From an uncultured Clostridia bacterium (GTDB taxonomy: Bacteria > Bacillota > Clostridia > Saccharofermentanales > Saccharofermentanaceae): a DNA stretch of 64,000 nucleotides. Positions 53,205-62,076 of the stretch are shown in pieces. The DNA lies in NCBI GenBank assembly GCA_947167045.1, contig CAMVGO010000001.1:1-64000 (forward strand), given 5' to 3'. A model generated the notes under the pieces. It was not told where the DNA came from. It saw only the letters and a list, made by a program, of their open reading frames with translations, and searched no databases. A program made the position numbers and the translations under genes. How positions within the stretch are numbered: position 1 is the first letter of the stretch; the number at the start of each line of letters is the position of its first letter.

Positions 53205-54794
53205 TCAGATGACCACTACATGCGGTTTGTTCGGGTTAAGGCACTTACCGTCGGCATCGAAATCATAACCGCAGCCCTTAACGAGATATGTGCAGTCCCT
53301 GATCATCTCGCCCCATGCGTTGAAGTAGTACCAGGAGCCCCTGATGTTGACCCATTTGCCGACATTGAGACGTCCGTTCGAGTTGGCATAGTACCAGTTG
53401 TTATCGCAGAAATACCAGCCGGTGGCCATTTCGCCGTTGTCCTTGAAAACATAGAGGCCTTCATCGCCGATATCCCATACATGCGTGTAAGCCGTTCCGT
53501 CAAAAGTGCTGAAGAGGTACCACTTGCCGCCGATCTGCTGCCAGCCGGTGTAAGCCTTGCCGTCAGAGCCTATGTAGCATCTGCCTTCATCGGTCTCGAG
53601 CCAGCCTTTCTTGCTTCCCGCAAGGTCGGTCACTTTTCCGTCCTCGGCGATGGAATAGACCTTGCCGTCAATGAGATATGCACCGTAACCGGTGAGCATA
53701 AAGCCGTCGTAATCGAAGTAGTATTTGCTGCCGCCGTATGTGACTATCTCATCTCTGTGGATCTTTCCGTTCTTGTCTCCCAAGACCCAGTACTTGTCTT
53801 CTCTCCAGTCGCTCCAGACTTCGAGCCAGCCTGTTACCTTCCTGCCGGAATCCGGATTCTTGCAGACGCCGCTCGAGGCGAAGTCATAGGCCTTGTCATT
53901 GATGAGGAAGTTCGTCTTATCTGCGACCATTCTTCCGTAGCAGTCGAAATAGTACCACTTGCCGCTGCTCTGGAACCATTCGCTCGTTATGCACTGGCCG
54001 CCGGACTTGATGTAATACCATTCCTTGCTGGTCTTGTCCTGATACCATCCCTTTTTAGTGGTGAGGACGCCGTTATCTTCCAATACCCAGACCTTGAGCT
54101 TGTCCGTGCTCCAATCCATTGAGGCGCCGGTGCACATTGAATGGGAATAATATGAGAAACCGTTGAACAGATACCACTTGCCGTTTATCTGCTGCCAGTC
54201 TTCACAGCCCTTGCCGTCCGAGCCAAAATAATGCCAGCCGCCTTCCTCGTCCTTAGCCCAGCACTTTGTCTTCATCTTTCCGTCATCGCCAAAGAAGTAG
54301 AGATCCCAGTCGACCGACCTCAGACCGGAATACATGGTACCGTATAACGAACCATAGCCCGTGTTTTCATTATCGAAATAATACCAGCTGCCGCCGATCT
54401 TCTTCCAGCCGGCATAAGCCGCACCGTCGGAGCCGACAAAACGCCATGTCGGTTTGGAGTAGACAGGCTTTCCGTTTTCATCGTAATAGTCGACCCACTT
54501 CTCGCCTTCGATCCACTTGTTCTTCTCCATGTGGCCTTTGTCGTTAAAGTGATACAGCTTGCCTCCGATAAAGACCCAGGAATTACGGGCCATGCATCCG
54601 TCTTCGTAGAAATAGAACCAGTGACCGTCGATCTCCTGCCATGTGTCCTTCAGATAATCAGTATCCGAAGTGTAGTAGCGCCAGCCGTAATCGCCTTCGA
54701 CCCAGCCCTTGTTTGCAGCCATAGCCGTCGCCGGTATGAACGACAGCATCATTCCCGCCGTAAGGGCGCCAGCAAGGAGCTTTCTCATTACCAT
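53205..54794 (-). CDS. Secreted wall-binding repeat protein (cluster member 3)
   Basis: A 529-aa paralogue of the neighbouring genes: signal peptide LAGALTAGMMLSFIPATAMA, then aromatic repeats only. YHFNDKGHMEKNKWIEG, VGSDGAAYAGWKKIGG and CKNPDSGRK units mark the same layout. It differs from the others in loop lengths. The ATG has AGGAGG before it, and it carries its own promoter block. The 3' end was duplicated beyond the stop. Confidence 0.93.
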   Translation of the reverse strand: MVMRKLLAGALTAGMMLSFIPATAMAANKGWVEGDYGWRYYTSDTDYLKDTWQEIDGHWFYFYEDGCMARNSWVFIGGKLYHFNDKGHMEKNKWIEGEKWVDYYDENGKPVYSKPTWRFVGSDGAAYAGWKKIGGSWYYFDNENTGYGSLYGTMYSGLRSVDWDLYFFGDDGKMKTKCWAKDEEGGWHYFGSDGKGCEDWQQINGKWYLFNGFSYYSHSMCTGASMDWSTDKLKVWVLEDNGVLTTKKGWYQDKTSKEWYYIKSGGQCITSEWFQSSGKWYYFDCYGRMVADKTNFLINDKAYDFASSGVCKNPDSGRKVTGWLEVWSDWREDKYWVLGDKNGKIHRDEIVTYGGSKYYFDYDGFMLTGYGAYLIDGKVYSIAEDGKVTDLAGSKKGWLETDEGRCYIGSDGKAYTGWQQIGGKWYLFSTFDGTAYTHVWDIGDEGLYVFKDNGEMATGWYFCDNNWYYANSNGRLNVGKWVNIRGSWYYFNAWGEMIRDCTYLVKGCGYDFDADGKCLNPNKPHVVVI

Positions 54795-54825
54795 AGTTCC
54801 ATCCTCCTCAAAAAAAGATGACTAT

Positions 54826-54884
54826 ATTTTATCAAGTAAATCAATAACAATGTTTACAAGAAAATGGGGTGCCATATATACAAG
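54826..54884 (-). promoter_or_regulatory. Conserved promoter block of wall-protein genes (copy 2)
   Basis: Minus strand: TTGTATAT, then TTGTAAACATT, then TTGATAAAAT, with starts 27 and 23 bp apart as in the copy at 58256. TTGTAA and TAAAAT are 22 bp apart, too far for a standard SigA pair, so an activator may be needed. Confidence 0.6.
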
Positions 54885-54893
54885 TTCAAATAG

Positions 54894-54929
54894 AAAAGGG
54901 CCGGCCCGCACAATGAGGCGGACCGGTCC
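54894..54929 (-). terminator. Terminator of wall-binding repeat gene
   Basis: Minus strand stem GGACCGGTCCGC / GCGGGCCGGCCC then TTTTC. Confidence 0.8.
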
Positions 54930-54978
54930 ATCCGGTTGTCAGATCAAATCGCAATGCCGGTTTACAGCAGAATTTCCC

Positions 54979-56604
54979 TTACCTGCACAATAATACTACT
55001 CTTTCCGGTTCATCGGGATTCAAGCACTTGCCGTCATCACTGAACTGATAACGCAAGCCGTGAACAATGTACTCTCCGGTGACCATATTTCCAAATTCGT
55101 TGAGGTAATACCAGGAGCCGTTTGTCTTTATCCATTTGTCTTTGACGACTTTTCCGTTTGAACCTGAATAATGCCAATCGCCGTTACAGTAACTCCATCC
55201 GGTCTGAAGGACACAATTATCATCGAAGATATAATCGCCGTCATAATCGTATAAGTATGTCCCGCGCATGGCAACGCCGTTATACTCTTCGAAATAGTAC
55301 CATTTGCCGTTTATCTGCTTCCAGCCCTTATAAAGATTGCCGTCGGAACCAATATAAACGTATGAATTCTGTATCGAGAGAGCTACCTCGATCCAGCCTT
55401 TTTTGTTTCCCGAAAGGTCAGTTGCTTTTCCGGAAGCATCGAAAGAATAGACTTTGCCGTCGACCTCGTAAACACTATAATTGCTGACCATGACGCCATC
55501 AACATCGAAATAATACTTTGCGCTGCCTGAAGTAAGCCACTTATCCCTGTATAGATTTCCGTTCGAGTCACCGTATACCCATACATCTGATCCAACCCAA
55601 TTGATACATGCCTTTGTCCATCCCTTGATAGTTTTGCCGGAATCAGGATTCTTGCAGACACCATTTGAATCGAAATCATAGCCTTTTTCGTTGATAATGA
55701 AGTTAGTCTTGCCGGCTACCATGCATCCTTGATTGTCGAAGTAGTACCACTTGCCGCCTTCTTTGTACCATTCGTTTTGACGGCACTTACCGCCGCCCTT
55801 GATATAGTACCAGTATTCTTTGTCGGTATCATAGTACCAGCCGGTCTTGGATGTCAGTGCACCGTTGCTGTCAAATACCCAGGGAGCCCAACCGGTCCAA
55901 TTATCGTAATAATCGATCCAGGCGCCCGTGGCCATGATATTGCTCGGCCAAGCGTAAGGATCAAAGTAAAACCACTTTCCATTGATCTTCTTCCAGCCTT
56001 CAACGACCTTTCCGTCCGAGCCGAAATAATAATAGTTGCCGGCATCGTCCTCAAACCATGTGTTGGTGCGCATCTTGCCGTCAAACCCAAAATAATAGTA
56101 TGTGTCGCCTATTTCGCGCATTCCGGCATACATTGCGCAATACTGGCCATATTCATTATCGTTATTATCATTGCCGAAGAAATACCAGCTGCCATTCATC
56201 TTCTTCCAGCCTGTGTATGCCACGCCGTTCGAACCTACATAGCCCCAGCCGGGTTTTGTTTCGTCTTCCAGCCAGTAACCGTCAGAATTGTATCCGAGGT
56301 GAAGCTTTCCGCGCTTGATCCACTTGTTCTTTTCCATGTGACCCTTGGTGTCGAAATGGTAAGCTTTACCGTCGATCATCGCCCAGCAGTTTACGATGAT
56401 ACTGCCGTCATCCGTGAAGTAATACCAGTACCCGTCGATCTCTTTCCAGGTGTTCTTGTAATATTCTGTTTCAGATGTATAGTAGCGCCAGTATTCACCT
56501 TCGCCCTCCCATCCTGTTGTATCCGCCATGGCCGTTGCAGCCGGGATGAATGAGAGCATCATGCCCGCAGTCAGGGCGGAAGCCATAATCTTCTTAAATC
56601 TCAT
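54979..56604 (-). CDS. Secreted wall-binding repeat protein (cluster member 2)
   Basis: A 541-aa paralogue: signal peptide ASALTAGMMLSFIPAATAMA, then aromatic repeats only, with YHFDTKGHMEKNKWIKRG, KPGWGYVGSNGVAYTGWKKMNG and CKNPDSGKT units. The start at 56604 (MRFKK) has GAGGAGGA; the longer reading by eight codons overlaps it. Only 11 bp separate it from the upstream paralogue, whose TGA lies in its ribosome site, so the two are one transcript and possibly coupled in translation. Confidence 0.93.
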   Translation of the reverse strand: MRFKKIMASALTAGMMLSFIPAATAMADTTGWEGEGEYWRYYTSETEYYKNTWKEIDGYWYYFTDDGSIIVNCWAMIDGKAYHFDTKGHMEKNKWIKRGKLHLGYNSDGYWLEDETKPGWGYVGSNGVAYTGWKKMNGSWYFFGNDNNDNEYGQYCAMYAGMREIGDTYYYFGFDGKMRTNTWFEDDAGNYYYFGSDGKVVEGWKKINGKWFYFDPYAWPSNIMATGAWIDYYDNWTGWAPWVFDSNGALTSKTGWYYDTDKEYWYYIKGGGKCRQNEWYKEGGKWYYFDNQGCMVAGKTNFIINEKGYDFDSNGVCKNPDSGKTIKGWTKACINWVGSDVWVYGDSNGNLYRDKWLTSGSAKYYFDVDGVMVSNYSVYEVDGKVYSFDASGKATDLSGNKKGWIEVALSIQNSYVYIGSDGNLYKGWKQINGKWYYFEEYNGVAMRGTYLYDYDGDYIFDDNCVLQTGWSYCNGDWHYSGSNGKVVKDKWIKTNGSWYYLNEFGNMVTGEYIVHGLRYQFSDDGKCLNPDEPERVVLLCR

Positions 56605-56615
56605 AAAAGTCCTCC

Positions 56616-58223
56616 TCAGTCTTGCCAAAGAATAATAACGTTATCCGGATTGTCGGGATTCAGGCACTTGCCGTTGGAATCGAAATTATAAACATAACCG
56701 TCAACGACATAGTGCTCGTAATCTGCAGCTGAACACAAGGGTGACAAGTAATACCAGGAACTGCCGGACTTGATCCACTTGTCGGCTACAAGATTTCCAT
56801 CCTTGCCGGCGTAGAACCACTGATCTTCATACTGATACCAGCCTGTGACCATTTCGCACTTCTCATTGAAGATATAGGCTGTATCTCCCCACCAATAGTA
56901 GAACCCGTTGCGTGCTGCGGCGCCGTTATATTCATCGAACAGATACCACTTGCCATTGATCTGCTTCCAGCCCTCGGCCAGCTTTCCGTCTGATTCGATA
57001 TAAACATCATAGCCGTTTATCTTGCTCCAGCCGGTCTTGTTGCCGGTGATATCTTTTGACTTTCCGTCCTTATCAAAGGAATAGAGCCTGCCGTCGACAC
57101 GGTATTCCTCCTCACCTGCGACCATGAATCCGCTGTAATCGAAATAATACTTGGATCCGCCGTAAGTGAGCCACTGATCCTCATAGAGCTTTCCGTTCTT
57201 ATCAGCGTAGACCCAGCCTTTCTCCTCGTACCAGTCGTTATATGACTCGAGCCAGCCTTTTACCGTTCTGCCGGAATCGGGATTCGTGCAGACGCCGTTC
57301 GAATCAAAGTCATAAGCCTTGCCGTTGATGACAACGTTCTTCTGCCCTTTCATCATCTTGCCCAGAACGCCGAAATAGTACCATTTGCCGTTGCTCTTGA
57401 CCCATTCGCTCCTGCAGCATTCACCGCCGCCCTTGACGTAGTACCATTCACCGTAATCGTAGAACCATCCGGTCCTGGTCGTAAGTGTTCCGTCGTTCTC
57501 AAAAGCCCATACCGACCACTCCTCGCTGTTGTAGTCTGCCTTGACACCTGTGCTCATCGTACTTCCGTAGTAGCCGAAAGGATCGAAGTAATACCACTTG
57601 TTATTTATCTTTTTCCAGCCTTCGACAGCCTTTCCATTGGAGTCAAAATAGAACCAGTGTCCGGTATCATCCTTATACCAGAAGTTGCTCCTCATCTTGC
57701 CGTTTTCGCCGAAATAATAACAACCGTCGTTCAACGAGCGCATTCCGGCATACATGACACCGTATTCCGAATAGTAGCCTTCATCGTTGCTGTCTCCGAA
57801 GAAATACCAGCTGCCGTTTATCTTCTGCCATCCGCTGTAAGCGGCTCCGTTGGAACCGACGTAACCCCAGCCGGGCTTTGTCTCATCCTCTAACCAATTT
57901 CCGTTGGCATCGTAGCCGAGACCCAGATGTCCGCGCTCGACCCACTTGTTCTTTTCCATGTGGCCCTTCGCGTCGAAATGATAGACCTTACCGTCGATCA
58001 TGGCCCAGGTATTGGTGAGGGTGTATCCGTCATCATAGAAGTAATACCAGTATCCGCCGATCTCCTTCCAGGCATTCTTTACATATTCCGTACCGGAAGT
58101 ATAGTAACGCCAGCCGTAATTCTCTTCCTTCCACCCCGTCGAATCCGCCATGGCCGTTGCCGGTATGAATGACAGCATCATTCCCGCGGTCAGTGCGGAA
58201 GCCAGAATTTTCTTAATTCCCAT
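56616..58223 (-). CDS. Secreted wall-binding repeat protein (cluster member 1)
   Basis: A 535-aa paralogue closest to cluster member 2: signal peptide ASALTAGMMLSFIPATAMA; YHFDAKGHMEKNKWVERG; KPGWGYVGSNGAAYSGWQKING; CTNPDSGRT. No other domain. AAGGAGGA precedes the ATG, and a promoter block lies 35-90 bp upstream. It is the first gene of a two-gene transcript. Confidence 0.93.
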   Translation of the reverse strand: MGIKKILASALTAGMMLSFIPATAMADSTGWKEENYGWRYYTSGTEYVKNAWKEIGGYWYYFYDDGYTLTNTWAMIDGKVYHFDAKGHMEKNKWVERGHLGLGYDANGNWLEDETKPGWGYVGSNGAAYSGWQKINGSWYFFGDSNDEGYYSEYGVMYAGMRSLNDGCYYFGENGKMRSNFWYKDDTGHWFYFDSNGKAVEGWKKINNKWYYFDPFGYYGSTMSTGVKADYNSEEWSVWAFENDGTLTTRTGWFYDYGEWYYVKGGGECCRSEWVKSNGKWYYFGVLGKMMKGQKNVVINGKAYDFDSNGVCTNPDSGRTVKGWLESYNDWYEEKGWVYADKNGKLYEDQWLTYGGSKYYFDYSGFMVAGEEEYRVDGRLYSFDKDGKSKDITGNKTGWSKINGYDVYIESDGKLAEGWKQINGKWYLFDEYNGAAARNGFYYWWGDTAYIFNEKCEMVTGWYQYEDQWFYAGKDGNLVADKWIKSGSSWYYLSPLCSAADYEHYVVDGYVYNFDSNGKCLNPDNPDNVIILWQD

Positions 58224-58255
58224 TATTCTATCCTCCTTATAATTAAGTAATATTC

Positions 58256-58314
58256 ATTTTATCAAAAAAATTATAGGGAATGTTTACAAGAAAAGGGGCA
58301 TGCAGATATACAAC
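58256..58314 (-). promoter_or_regulatory. Conserved promoter block of wall-protein genes (copy 3)
   Basis: Minus strand: GTTGTATAT, TTGTAAACATT, TTGATAAAAT with the same spacings (27 and 23 bp) as before the gene at 54794. Confidence 0.6.
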
Positions 58315-58605
58315 TTTCCCTAAAACAGTGGGGTTTGACGGGTATTCGGGCGGTGGATGGGCGGCTGATGAGGTGCGGGGATCCGGGCTGGCGAAGAGGT
58401 GGGCAAAGGGCGTGAATGATAAAGAATGATAAAAATGAGAATACGTTCTTTGACGAATAACGGCTGTTCCGTAAACTATCCGATGTCTGCGCAGGGTCAA
58501 TACCCGGCCAGGAAATGACGGCCACAGCCGGATTTGACTCCATAGTCGGCAAATTATCCCAAACTGTAAATTATTGCCTCTGAGGGATAATTTTCAGAGG
58601 CAGAA

Positions 58606-59106
58606 TTATCCCAATAGTTCAAAAATGCTTTACTTGGGATAATTTTCGGCTCAGATTTTATCCCAAACAGCAAGAAAACCTCTTCTTGGGATATTTTCGC
58701 GCTCTATTTTTATCCCAAAGTCGCAAAAAACCTTCCGTTGGGATATTTCGAGCATTGTTGTATCCCCAAGCCTCATATATATTTCGAAACTGGATACTTT
58801 CAGCACGGTGTATCGTTTTATGGAAAAAGTCCTCGAAAACGATATCTTCGGAAAGACAAAGATATCGTTATTGAGAAAGAATCTTCGATAACGATATCGG
58901 AGGGTGCGCAACGATATCGCTTTTGAGAAAAAATCTTCAATAACGATATCAGAGGGTGCGCAACGATATCGCTTTTGAGAAAAAATCTTCGAAAACGATA
59001 TCAGAGGGTGAGCAACGATATCGTTTTCGGGGAAAAATCTTCAATAACGATATCAGAGGGTGAGCAACGATATCGTTTTATGGAAAAACTCTTCGAAAAC
59101 GATACC
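58606..59106. repeat. Second array of palindromes, 52-bp period
   Basis: Type B units (TTATCCCAA/TTGGGATAA) at 58606, 58658, 58710 and a decayed one at 58760, then type A units (GATATCG...CGATATC) at 58810, 58861, 58913, 58965, 59017 and 59069. Steps are 52 bp, four in a row exact. Arms are as in the first array; spacers differ (AGAGGGTGCGCAAC here). The same B-then-A order is seen. The 980-bp gap 58224-59203 holds no gene; 58315-58600 shows nothing clear. Confidence 0.92.
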
Positions 59107-59132
59107 TGCCATCTCCGCCAATCCAAAAGTAA

Positions 59133-59171
59133 GGGCTGCCTCAAGATGTTATCAACATTTCGAGACAGCCC
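59133..59171 (-). terminator. Terminator of wall-binding repeat gene
   Basis: Minus strand stem GGGCTGTCTC...AATGTTGATAACATT...GAGGCAGCCC followed by a T-containing tail. Confidence 0.8.
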
Positions 59172-59203
59172 GCTTAGTATTTAACTATGTATCTGACAAG
59201 TTA

Positions 59204-60556
59204 CTATCTTATATCTGAGTATGGATTGCGGCAGGCGCCGTCAGGACCGAAGTCATAGTAAATGCCGTCGATCTTGCATAATCCGGTCTTCATTACGCCG
59301 GCCGAGTCGAAATAGTACCACTTACCTTCGATAAACTTCCATGTCTCCTTCAGGAGGCTACCGTCGTTTCCGGCATAGTAATACCTGTTGTTATATTTGA
59401 CCCATCCGTATGAGAGAACACCTTTATCGGTGAAATAGTAGCTGCTGCCATCGAAGGTCTGGAAACCGGTATACATATAGGGTGATTTAGCCGAGCCGAA
59501 GTAATACCACTTCCCGCCGATCCTGTTCCAGCCTGTGACCACTTCACCGCTCTTGTCCGCATATATCCAGCGCTCCGCAAAACCGATGTACAGACTGATC
59601 CATTTGCCGGTAACCATTTCGCCGGTATCGGGATCAAAATAATAATTCTTGCCATCGACCTCAGTAAGTCCGTGTGGTGTATAGGGAAGGCTTGAGGGAT
59701 CCTCATAGAAGTAATACCATATGCCGCCGATCTTATGCCAGCCTCGTATGGCTGCTCCCGTGGCATGATCGAAATAAAACCACCCTTCATTGTAACGGAA
59801 CCAGCCCGTCCTCATGACGCCGTTTTCGTCAAAGCCATAGATCTTGCCGTCGAGATAAACCCTGTTATTGGTCTTCATATACGGTCCGTAAAAATCATCC
59901 TCAGCGAAGTAATACCACTTCCCATCGAGCTCTTGAAAGCCTTTTACCGCATTACCGGAAACCGGATCAAAGTAATACCAGCGGTCATTGTATTTTACCC
60001 AGCCTGTCCGCATAGCACCGTCGTTGCCAAAGTAGTAGTATGTGCCTTTAAAGTTGTTAAAGCCGGTCATGAGAACACCGACACTGTTGAAGTAGTACCA
60101 CTTGCCGTCCATCTTCTTCCAGTCTGTGTAAAGCTTTCCGTTTTTTCCGGCATAATGCCACGATCCGCTATAAAGGATCCACTGGTCTGCCAGCATTGCG
60201 CCATCCGTTCCCGTTATGTAATACACGTCATTTTTGTAATCATGGATCGAGCCGGTCTGCATCCTGCCGGACTGACTGAAGTAATACCACTTGCCGCCAA
60301 TCTCCTGCCAGCTTACCGCTTTTTCGCCATCGATGTAGTAATACCAGTAACCATCTTCTTTGGACCAGCCGTCTTTGGCATATGAAGCCTCATCGGCAAC
60401 GGTCTCCTCGACCTCATAAATAACGGCAACCGTCTCATCTGACGATCCGTCTTCCGTCTGAACTTCGTCAGCCATGGCGATACAGCCGATCGAAGCCACG
60501 GCAACAGCTGCGGCAGCTGCACTAATAAAGTATTTCGCATTTATCCGGGTCTTCAT
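59204..60556 (-). CDS. Secreted wall-binding repeat protein, divergent member
   Basis: A 450-aa exported protein with a different signal peptide (about 1-29, ending IAMADE), an acidic linker (about 30-60) and about sixteen aromatic repeats (about 62-440), many in a degenerate WYYFDSAGVMKTG pattern. It lacks the shared blocks of the four-gene cluster and looks like an older paralogue. AGGAGGTG precedes the ATG. It is divergent from the ECF-controlled lipoprotein gene. Confidence 0.9.
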   Translation of the reverse strand: MKTRINAKYFISAAAAAVAVASIGCIAMADEVQTEDGSSDETVAVIYEVEETVADEASYAKDGWSKEDGYWYYYIDGEKAVSWQEIGGKWYYFSQSGRMQTGSIHDYKNDVYYITGTDGAMLADQWILYSGSWHYAGKNGKLYTDWKKMDGKWYYFNSVGVLMTGFNNFKGTYYYFGNDGAMRTGWVKYNDRWYYFDPVSGNAVKGFQELDGKWYYFAEDDFYGPYMKTNNRVYLDGKIYGFDENGVMRTGWFRYNEGWFYFDHATGAAIRGWHKIGGIWYYFYEDPSSLPYTPHGLTEVDGKNYYFDPDTGEMVTGKWISLYIGFAERWIYADKSGEVVTGWNRIGGKWYYFGSAKSPYMYTGFQTFDGSSYYFTDKGVLSYGWVKYNNRYYYAGNDGSLLKETWKFIEGKWYYFDSAGVMKTGLCKIDGIYYDFGPDGACRNPYSDIR

Positions 60557-60627
60557 TGGACACCTCCTGTCTTTATCCGAACGATTAAGATTGTACTGTA
60601 TGGATAACGAAAAAGAAAATTCTCCGT

Positions 60628-60658
60628 GAGTGCAACATTCTTATATTACTTACTGTAT
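60628..60658 (+). promoter_or_regulatory. Putative ECF-sigma promoter
   Basis: GAGTGCAACATT, 13 nt, CTGTAT; identical elements and spacing to the site before the ECF sigma operon at 3628-3658. It is followed by a short leader and the lipoprotein start at 60685. Confidence 0.65.
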
Positions 60659-60684
60659 ATATGGTATAGGAGGTGGGGATAACC

Positions 60685-61497
60685 ATGAAAAAATATATGA
60701 AAACGTCACTGACACTTTTACTCACGGCACTTCTTCTGGCCGGTGTCGCAGCCTGCGGGAAAACAGGCGGCGGGACCACAGCACCGACGACTGAGGTGAT
60801 CAAGGAAAACTCTGAGGCCACGGAGCTTGAGGATGATATCGGGGTTGAAGGTGCTTCGGATAATGGAGATGCCGCAGATACCCAAGGCACAGCGGAACCC
60901 ACGGATGCCACGAGCGTTGGGAATAACACGGACATCGCTGCCGGAATGTTTAAGGCAACCGAGCTTGTCCTGGTCGGGGAACACACATACTATCCGGCTG
61001 ATCTTTTCGATCAAAACGACCGCGACCGTGATTACAAGGATCACATGATCGAACAGCTCCAGGAAGCCGACAAGGAGATCCACGATGACATCTATGTGTA
61101 CGGGATAGGCGAATCCGAAGTGAGGGGCGAATTCCGTTTCTTCGGCAAGATGATGAAGGACGGCGTAATCTTCGATACGGCCGACATGACCTGCTGGTAT
61201 GACGAGGGAGCCGGCAGCCACTGGGAGATCAACTCCAGGTTCAGACGCACGGACTTCAGCAAGATCGGTCTGATGGATGCCGAAAAAGTTTTCAACATAG
61301 TATATGAGAATGCGTCAAAGTCCGAGAAGGCATTAAAGGTAGGAAAAGGACAGATCAGCGGCACATACGATCTCGTGGCAGATGCCGACGGCAGGGTTCT
61401 TTACAGATTCACGGTCAACAAATACAGCACGGTCGATGTCGACGCAAAGACCGGTGAGATCGTTTCCGAGCATTACTGGGACGGTATTTTTACATAA
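60685..61497 (+). CDS. Lipoprotein with PepSY-like C-terminus
   Basis: A 270-aa predicted lipoprotein: lipobox LAGVAAC (Cys about 24), a Thr/Glu/Asp-rich linker (about 30-90), and a C-terminal part (about 200-270) with FTVNKYSTVDVDAKTGEIV, which resembles the end of PepSY domains. PepSY proteins are thought to modulate proteases or bind envelope ligands. The ATG at 60685 is used; a GTG four codons upstream lies inside the AGGAGGTGGGG site. The ECF-type promoter upstream ties it to an envelope stress response. Confidence 0.82.
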   Translation: MKKYMKTSLTLLLTALLLAGVAACGKTGGGTTAPTTEVIKENSEATELEDDIGVEGASDNGDAADTQGTAEPTDATSVGNNTDIAAGMFKATELVLVGEHTYYPADLFDQNDRDRDYKDHMIEQLQEADKEIHDDIYVYGIGESEVRGEFRFFGKMMKDGVIFDTADMTCWYDEGAGSHWEINSRFRRTDFSKIGLMDAEKVFNIVYENASKSEKALKVGKGQISGTYDLVADADGRVLYRFTVNKYSTVDVDAKTGEIVSEHYWDGIFT

Positions 61498-61550
61498 GAG
61501 TCGTTGTTGAAGCGTCTGCCTTCGGGTGACAACGGTCCGAAAAAGTGAAA

Positions 61551-61744
61551 GGTATCGTAAATGGAGATTTTTCTCCAAAAACGATACCTTTTTTTCTCAG
61601 CAAATATCGTAATCGGAGGTTTTCTTCCAAAAACGATACTTTCACCTTTCAGAAGATATCGTTATTGGAAAGTTTTCTCTGAAAACGATACCTTTGCTTT
61701 TCAAAAAGTATCGTTATTGAAGAGTTTTCCCGAAAAACGATATC
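61551..61744. repeat. Third array of palindromes, opposite orientation
   Basis: Units at 61551, 61604, 61655 and 61707 (steps 53, 51, 52) have arms of the type A kind (GGTATCGT...ACGATACC), but the asymmetric centre is the reverse complement of that in the other two arrays. Confidence 0.9.
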
Positions 61745-61762
61745 TTTACTTCTTAACAAGCA

Positions 61763-61924
61763 TCAGAACCAATCAGAAAACCAGTCGTAAACATCCTTAA
61801 CAACTTCGGCTATGCCGTTGACGGAATGTCTAAAGTCCAGGCCGCCACTGACGGTATCCATTTCGTCAAGGTTCAGTTCCATAAGTGCCATATCCTTATC
61901 ATTGATCGAATTATGAGTCATCAT
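61763..61924 (-). CDS. Double-glycine leader peptide (bacteriocin-like precursor)
   Basis: A 53-aa peptide with a strong ribosome site (GGAGGAAACAG) before ATG. Residues 1-28 form a leader ending ELNLDEMDTVSGG, the pattern of double-glycine leaders cut by C39-peptidase ABC transporters. The 25-residue core begins LDFRHSVNGIAEVV and ends DWFSDWF; it has no Cys, so it is not a lanthipeptide of the common kind. Class II bacteriocin, quorum peptide or a secreted signal are options. No C39 transporter or immunity gene is within the window, though palindrome array three follows directly. Confidence 0.8.
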   Translation of the reverse strand: MMTHNSINDKDMALMELNLDEMDTVSGGLDFRHSVNGIAEVVKDVYDWFSDWF

Positions 61925-62076
61925 TTCTGTTTCCTCCGTAGGTAATTTCGTTTGATGACATCATTATCACAACAGCGGAAAGGGCAAACAATCAGTAAAC
62001 AGGTGCGTCTATGACGCATAAGCAACAGATCGGCAAAGAAGTGTTTCCGAAGACGGAGATTTAATCTGCGAATACA

